Source: Streptomyces sporangiiformans (GTDB taxonomy: Bacteria; Actinomycetota; Actinomycetes; Streptomycetales; Streptomycetaceae). From it: 64,000 nucleotides of DNA. Every line of letters starts with the position of its first letter. Position 1 is the stretch's first letter. A program made the translations under genes and the position numbers. Positions 60,724 to 64,000 of the stretch are shown piece by piece. The stretch is taken from NCBI RefSeq assembly GCF_005768555.2, contig NZ_VCHX02000145.1, positions 1-64,000 on the forward strand, written 5' to 3'. Below the pieces are notes generated by a model. The model saw only the letters and a program-made list of their open reading frames with translations. It was not told where the DNA came from and searched no databases.

Positions 60724-60894
60724 ATGCCGCTCGAAGCCGGCCTCCTGGAGATCCTCGCCTGCCCGGCCTGCCACGCCCCCCTCAAGGAGGAGGAGACCGA
60801 GCTGCTGTGCACCGCCCAGGACTGCGCCCTGGCGTACCCCGTCCGGGACGGCATCCCGGTCCTCCTGGTCGACGAGGCCCGCCGCCCGGCGTAA
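60724..60894 (+). CDS. Trm112-like zinc-ribbon protein (56 aa)
   Basis: This very short protein starts MPLEAGLLEILACPACHAPL and contains LLCTAQDCALAYPVRDGIPV. Four cysteines (CPAC and C-x5-C) form a zinc ribbon of the Trm112/YcaR type. The ATG follows GAAGGGACC. Bacterial Trm112-like proteins are small; some partner methyltransferases. Here it lies between manB and the SIS-domain gene, a conserved actinobacterial order. Its last codons and stop lie in the first unit of a tandem repeat. Confidence 0.9.
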   Translation: MPLEAGLLEILACPACHAPLKEEETELLCTAQDCALAYPVRDGIPVLLVDEARRPA

Positions 60895-60955
60895 CGGACG
60901 AACCGGGGTAACGGACGAACCCGCGTAACGGACGAACCGGCACAACGGACGAACC
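60888..60955. repeat. 17-bp tandem repeat beginning at the stop codon
   Basis: Four units of 17 bases run without gaps: GGCGTAACGGACGAACC (60888-60904), GGGGTAACGGACGAACC, CGCGTAACGGACGAACC and GGCACAACGGACGAACC. The first contains the TAA stop of the Trm112-like gene, and units two and three repeat the TAA. The array ends 21 bases before the SIS-domain start codon, so it occupies that gene's leader. Confidence 0.9.
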
Positions 60956-60976
60956 GGCGATCGGAGACTTCCACCC

Positions 60977-62104
60977 ATGCTCGACGAATCGCTGCTCGAC
61001 GCCCCCGAGGCACTCTCGGAGGCAGACCGCCGCGGACTGCTCCGCGGCGCCGCGGAGGCGGGCGCACGCATCCGCACCGCGACCCGGCACGCAGCCGAGG
61101 CGGGCATCCCCGAGCTCAAGCCGGACGGCCGCCCGCGCGCGGTCCTCATCGCGGGCCCCGGCGCCGCCGCGAGCTGTGCCGCCGACCTGCTGGGCACGCT
61201 GGCCGGCGTCGGCTGCCCCGTCACGCGCCTGGCTCCCACGGGCGTCGCCCCGGCCGCGGGCGCGCTGCGCTGGGAGCTGCCCGGCTGGGCAGGCCCCGTC
61301 GACCTGCTCCTGATCGCCACCCCTGACGGCAGCGAGCCCAGCCTCTCGCTGCTGGTCGACCAGGCCTACCGCCGCGGCTGCACGGTCGCCGCGGTGGCAC
61401 CGGCCGGCTCCCCGCTCACCGAAGCGGTGGAGGGCGCCCACGGACTCTTCGTACCGATGGCGACCGCGCCGTACGAGCCGGAAGAACCCACTGCCGCCTC
61501 CGCCCCCGGTGTCCTGTGGGCCCTGCTCACCCCGCTGCTCGCGCTCCTCGACCGCACCGGCCTGGTGACCGCGCCGCCCGACGTCCTGCACAAGGTCGCC
61601 GACCGCCTCGACCTCATCGCCGAACGATGCGGCCCGGCCATCGCGACGTACAGCAATCCCGCCAAGACCCTCGCCACCGAGCTGGCCGAGGCACTCCCGC
61701 TGATCTGGACCGAGGGTCCCTCCGCGGGACCCGCGGGCCGCCGTTTCGCCGCCGCGCTCGCCGAGCTCGCGGGTCGCCCCGCGCTCGTCGCCGAGCTGCC
61801 CGAGGCGCTCGCCGCTCACCACGTCCTGCTTTCAGGCGCGCTGGCCGCCGGCGCCGACCCCGAGGACTTCTTCCGCGACCGCGTCGAGGAGACGCCGGTC
61901 ATGCACGCGCGCGTGGTCCTCCTCAGAGACCGGCCCTCCGGCGGCCTCAGTGCCGCCCCCGCCGCTCGCGACCTCGCCCTCAGCCACGACACCGCGATCA
62001 GCGAACTCGAACCGGAGGACGGCGGCGACCTGGAGACCCTCGCGGAGCTGATCGCCATCACAGATTTCGCGGCCGTTTACCTGGCGCTCGCCTCGGGAGC
62101 CTGA
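60977..62104 (+). CDS. SIS-domain protein (PGI/PMI-like, probably divergent)
   Basis: This 375-residue protein belongs to the bifunctional phosphoglucose/phosphomannose isomerase group. It starts MLDESLLDAPEALSEADRRG, and the C-terminal region includes HDTAISELEPEDGGDLETL and the end ITDFAAVYLALASGA. The SIS phosphosugar loop, normally Ser/Thr-rich (SxSGxTxET), reads LLIATPDGSEPSLSLLVDQA here, so the binding site is altered and isomerase activity is doubtful. It lies between manB and manA, suggesting a role in mannose metabolism, perhaps regulatory. Confidence 0.85.
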   Translation: MLDESLLDAPEALSEADRRGLLRGAAEAGARIRTATRHAAEAGIPELKPDGRPRAVLIAGPGAAASCAADLLGTLAGVGCPVTRLAPTGVAPAAGALRWELPGWAGPVDLLLIATPDGSEPSLSLLVDQAYRRGCTVAAVAPAGSPLTEAVEGAHGLFVPMATAPYEPEEPTAASAPGVLWALLTPLLALLDRTGLVTAPPDVLHKVADRLDLIAERCGPAIATYSNPAKTLATELAEALPLIWTEGPSAGPAGRRFAAALAELAGRPALVAELPEALAAHHVLLSGALAAGADPEDFFRDRVEETPVMHARVVLLRDRPSGGLSAAPAARDLALSHDTAISELEPEDGGDLETLAELIAITDFAAVYLALASGA

Positions 62105-62136
62105 TGCTTGCCCCGACCCCCTGACCACCGTCCTCA

Positions 62137-62205
62137 CCTCACGTGAACCGAACCGCGAACATGTGCATCGTGAACCCGCGAATCGCGAACACGTGAACCG
62201 AGAGC
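62137..62205. repeat. Imperfect direct repeats before manA
   Basis: The sequence GTGAACC recurs three times with CGCGAAC blocks in between (CACGTGAACCGAACCGCGAA, then CGTGAACCCGCGAATCGCGA, then CACGTGAACCGAGAG). The period is about 25-30 bases and the copies are inexact. They occupy most of the leader between the SIS-domain gene and manA. No operator or riboswitch can be assigned. Confidence 0.55.
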
Positions 62206-62219
62206 GCAGAAAGAACCCC

Positions 62220-63371
62220 ATGGACCGCCTCGACAACACCATCCGCCCCTACGCCTGGGGCTCGGCCACGGCCATCCCGCACCTCCTCGGCGTCGAGCCG
62301 ACCGGCGAACCGCAGGCCGAGATGTGGATGGGTGCCCACCCGGGCGCGCCCTCGCGCACGGCCCGCGGCCCCCTCACCGAACTGATCGACGCGGCCCCGG
62401 AGCGCGAACTGGGCGCCGAGACGGTGGCCAAGTTCGGCCCACGCCTGCCGTTCCTCCTCAAGATCCTCGCCGCGGGTGCCCCGCTCTCCCTCCAGGTGCA
62501 CCCCGACCTCGCCCAGGCCAAGGAGGGCTACGAGGACGAGGAGCGCCGCGCAGTCCCCATCGACGCCCCGCATCGCAACTACAAGGACGCCAACCACAAG
62601 CCCGAACTGATCTGCGCGCTCACGGAGTTCGACGGCCTGTGCGGATTCCGGGCGCCACTGGAAGCCGCCGACCTGCTGGCGGCCCTGGAGGTCGACTCCC
62701 TCAAGCCGTACGTCGACCTGCTGCACGCCCACCCGGAAGACGCGGCCCTGCGCGAGGTGCTGACGGCGGTCCTGTCCGCGGACACCGAGCAGATGGCCGG
62801 GACGGTCACCGAAGCCGCCGCGGCCTGCGCACGGCTCGGCGGCGCCCACGCTCCGTACGCCGACCTCGCCGACCACTACCCGGGGGACCCCGGCGTCATC
62901 GCCGCGATGCTGCTCAATCACGTCCGACTCCAGCCCGGCGAGGCCCTGTTCCTCGGCGCGGGCGTCCCGCACGCGTACCTGAACGGCCTCGGCGTCGAGA
63001 TCATGGCCAACTCCGACAACGTGCTGCGCTGCGGTCTGACTCCCAAGCACGTCGACGTCCCTGAACTCCTGCGCATCGTCCGCTTCGAGGCCGGCGACCC
63101 CGGCGTACTGCGCCCCGAGGCGTCCCCCGACGGCGAAGAGGTCTACGAGACGCCGATCGACGAGTTCCGCCTCTCGAGGTACGTCCTTGCGGAAGGCGCG
63201 CCCTCCCGCGACCTCACCCTCCGTACCCCGCAGATCCTGCTGTGCACGGCGGGCTGCGTACAGGCGGACGAGCACGCACTCGCCCCCGGCCAGTCCGTCT
63301 TCGTACCGGCGGGCGAGAAGACCGAGGTATCCGGGACCGGCACGGTCTTCCGAGCCACCGTGGTGGCCTGA
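62220..63371 (+). CDS. manA: Mannose-6-phosphate isomerase ManA
   Basis: This 383-residue type I isomerase converts fructose-6-phosphate to mannose-6-phosphate. It starts MDRLDNTIRPYAWGSATAIP; a frame opening at 62163 adds 19 repeat-encoded residues and is rejected. The zinc site includes PLSLQVHPDLAQAKEGYEDE and NHKPELICALTEFDGLCGF, and FLGAGVPHAYLNGLGVEIMA with the active-site SDNVLRCGLTPKHVDVPELL follow. It is complete. The last codons and TGA stop lie in a 22-bp tandem repeat. Confidence 0.95.
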   Translation: MDRLDNTIRPYAWGSATAIPHLLGVEPTGEPQAEMWMGAHPGAPSRTARGPLTELIDAAPERELGAETVAKFGPRLPFLLKILAAGAPLSLQVHPDLAQAKEGYEDEERRAVPIDAPHRNYKDANHKPELICALTEFDGLCGFRAPLEAADLLAALEVDSLKPYVDLLHAHPEDAALREVLTAVLSADTEQMAGTVTEAAAACARLGGAHAPYADLADHYPGDPGVIAAMLLNHVRLQPGEALFLGAGVPHAYLNGLGVEIMANSDNVLRCGLTPKHVDVPELLRIVRFEAGDPGVLRPEASPDGEEVYETPIDEFRLSRYVLAEGAPSRDLTLRTPQILLCTAGCVQADEHALAPGQSVFVPAGEKTEVSGTGTVFRATVVA

Positions 63372-63448
63372 CCAGGGCGCATTGGTGCCTTGATGCGGAC
63401 GCGGTGGTGGCTTGACGCGGACGCAGCGGTGGCCTGACGCCTCTCAGC
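63361..63448. repeat. 22-bp tandem repeat beginning at the manA stop codon
   Basis: Four 22-base units align in register at 63361, 63383, 63405 and 63427, with cores TGGTGGCCTGA, TGGTGCCTTGA, TGGTGGCTTGA and CGGTGGCCTGA. The first holds the last codons and stop of manA (Val-Ala-stop), and each later unit repeats a TGA in the same place. Copies two and three share GCGGACGC. This parallels the arrays after the nucleotidyltransferase and Trm112-like genes. Confidence 0.75.
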
Positions 63449-63559
63449 GGCGGCCGGACACGCCGGTGTCGGCCGGGGCTGCAACAATGGCCCACCGTCA
63501 AGGGTGGGCAAAGCCCGGGGCGGCAGACGAGATGGCAGACGAAGGGACATCGGGAACAC

Positions 63560-64000
63560 ATGAGCGCGTCAGGCGGCACCAAAGCGATTGTGGCGGCACT
63601 GGCTGCCAACCTCGCGATCGCGGCAGCGAAGTTCGTGGCGTTCCTCTTCAGCGGCTCCTCGTCGATGCTCGCCGAGTCCGTGCACTCGCTCGCCGACTCG
63701 GGCAACCAGGGCCTGCTGCTCCTCGGCGGCAAGAAGGCCCAGCGTGAGGCGACCCCGCAGCACCCCTTCGGCTACGGCCGCGAGCGGTACATCTACGCCT
63801 TCCTCGTCTCGATCGTCCTCTTCTCGGTCGGCGGCATGTTCGCGATCTACGAGGGCTACGAGAAGATCAAGCACCCGCACGAGATCGACCACTGGTACTG
63901 GCCGGTGGGCGTCCTCGTCTTCGCGATCATCGCTGAGACGTTCTCCTTCCGGACGGCCATCAAGGAGTCCAACGCGCTGCGGGGCAAGCAGTCCTGGAAG
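63560..64000 (+). CDS. Cation diffusion facilitator transporter (partial)
   Basis: The first 147 codons of a CDF-family metal exporter run to the window edge. It starts MSASGGTKAIVAALAANLAI, continues into a first membrane segment (AAAKFVAFLFSGSSSMLAES) and has the family's metal-site motif SVHSLADSGNQGLLLLGG, in which histidine and aspartate line the transport site. HPFGYGRERYIYAFLVS marks the second helix pair. Zinc, iron or manganese export by proton exchange is the usual function. The 3' end is outside the window. Confidence 0.9.
   Translation, partial: MSASGGTKAIVAALAANLAIAAAKFVAFLFSGSSSMLAESVHSLADSGNQGLLLLGGKKAQREATPQHPFGYGRERYIYAFLVSIVLFSVGGMFAIYEGYEKIKHPHEIDHWYWPVGVLVFAIIAETFSFRTAIKESNALRGKQSWK

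Overview
The window is high-GC actinobacterial DNA and almost certainly comes from a Streptomyces chromosome. Evidence: pervasive G/C third codon positions, GTG and TTG starts, GTGA/ATGA overlaps between neighbouring genes, a whiB gene with the canonical WhiB sequence, F420 biosynthesis genes, an ATPase/XRE/DUF397 triad, and many LytR-CpsA-Psr (LCP) cell-wall proteins. I see no rRNA, tRNA, CRISPR array, insertion sequence or replication origin.

Layout. (1) 0.3-8.6 kb is a conserved housekeeping block: NAD(P)H-hydrate repair enzyme, alr, an alpha/beta hydrolase, tsaE, two small conserved proteins, tsaB, rimI, tsaD and a small protein overlapping tsaD. tsaB, tsaD and tsaE together serve t6A tRNA modification. 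Dispersed intergenic repeats bracket the first gene in inverted orientation. (2) 8.6-16.2 kb is accessory DNA: a giant secreted polymorphic-toxin gene (ricin lectin, alanine-rich helical stalk, C-terminal toxin) carrying an in-frame amber codon after its signal peptide and a one-base G-tract frameshift inside the toxin domain. An intact probable immunity gene, gene remnants, and an ATPase/XRE/DUF397 module with a shrunken DUF397 follow. (3) 16.2-24.1 kb is a sugar-uptake operon resembling bxl: LacI regulator, lipoprotein binding protein, two permeases, a GH3 glycosidase and a second, paralogous LacI regulator. (4) 24.1-28.3 kb holds an LCP protein, an ECF sigma factor of the long ECF42-like type, a GNAT, a VOC protein and a CGNR-type regulator. 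(5) 28.5-45.3 kb is rich in envelope genes: UDP-glucose dehydrogenase, an acyl-CoA dehydrogenase, five more LCP proteins around a family-2 glycosyltransferase, a TIGR03089 protein, a secreted PGRP-type amidase and a sugar-nucleotidyltransferase. (6) 45.4-49.6 kb, minus strand: AlkA-like glycosylase, fbiB, fbiA and a cysteine dioxygenase. (7) 50.3-64 kb: whiB, a very large membrane glycosyltransferase with a DUF5719 partner, a zincin, DUF3499, lactate permease, then manB, a Trm112-like protein, an SIS protein, manA and the start of a cation-diffusion transporter.

How the genes work together. manA, manB and the nucleotidyltransferase can feed mannose nucleotide sugars, and Ugd feeds UDP-glucuronate. 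The family-2 glycosyltransferases could build an envelope glycopolymer, and the LCP proteins are the family that attaches such polymers to peptidoglycan. Regions 1 and 5-7 look like two conserved chromosomal blocks that lie far apart, but symmetrically about the origin, in S. coelicolor as I recall its gene numbering; the accessory DNA of regions 2-3 sits at the junction.

The most notable observations are the doubly lesioned toxin gene with its immunity gene, and three man-locus genes whose stop codons lie in the first unit of short tandem repeats of 17, 19 and 22 bp.
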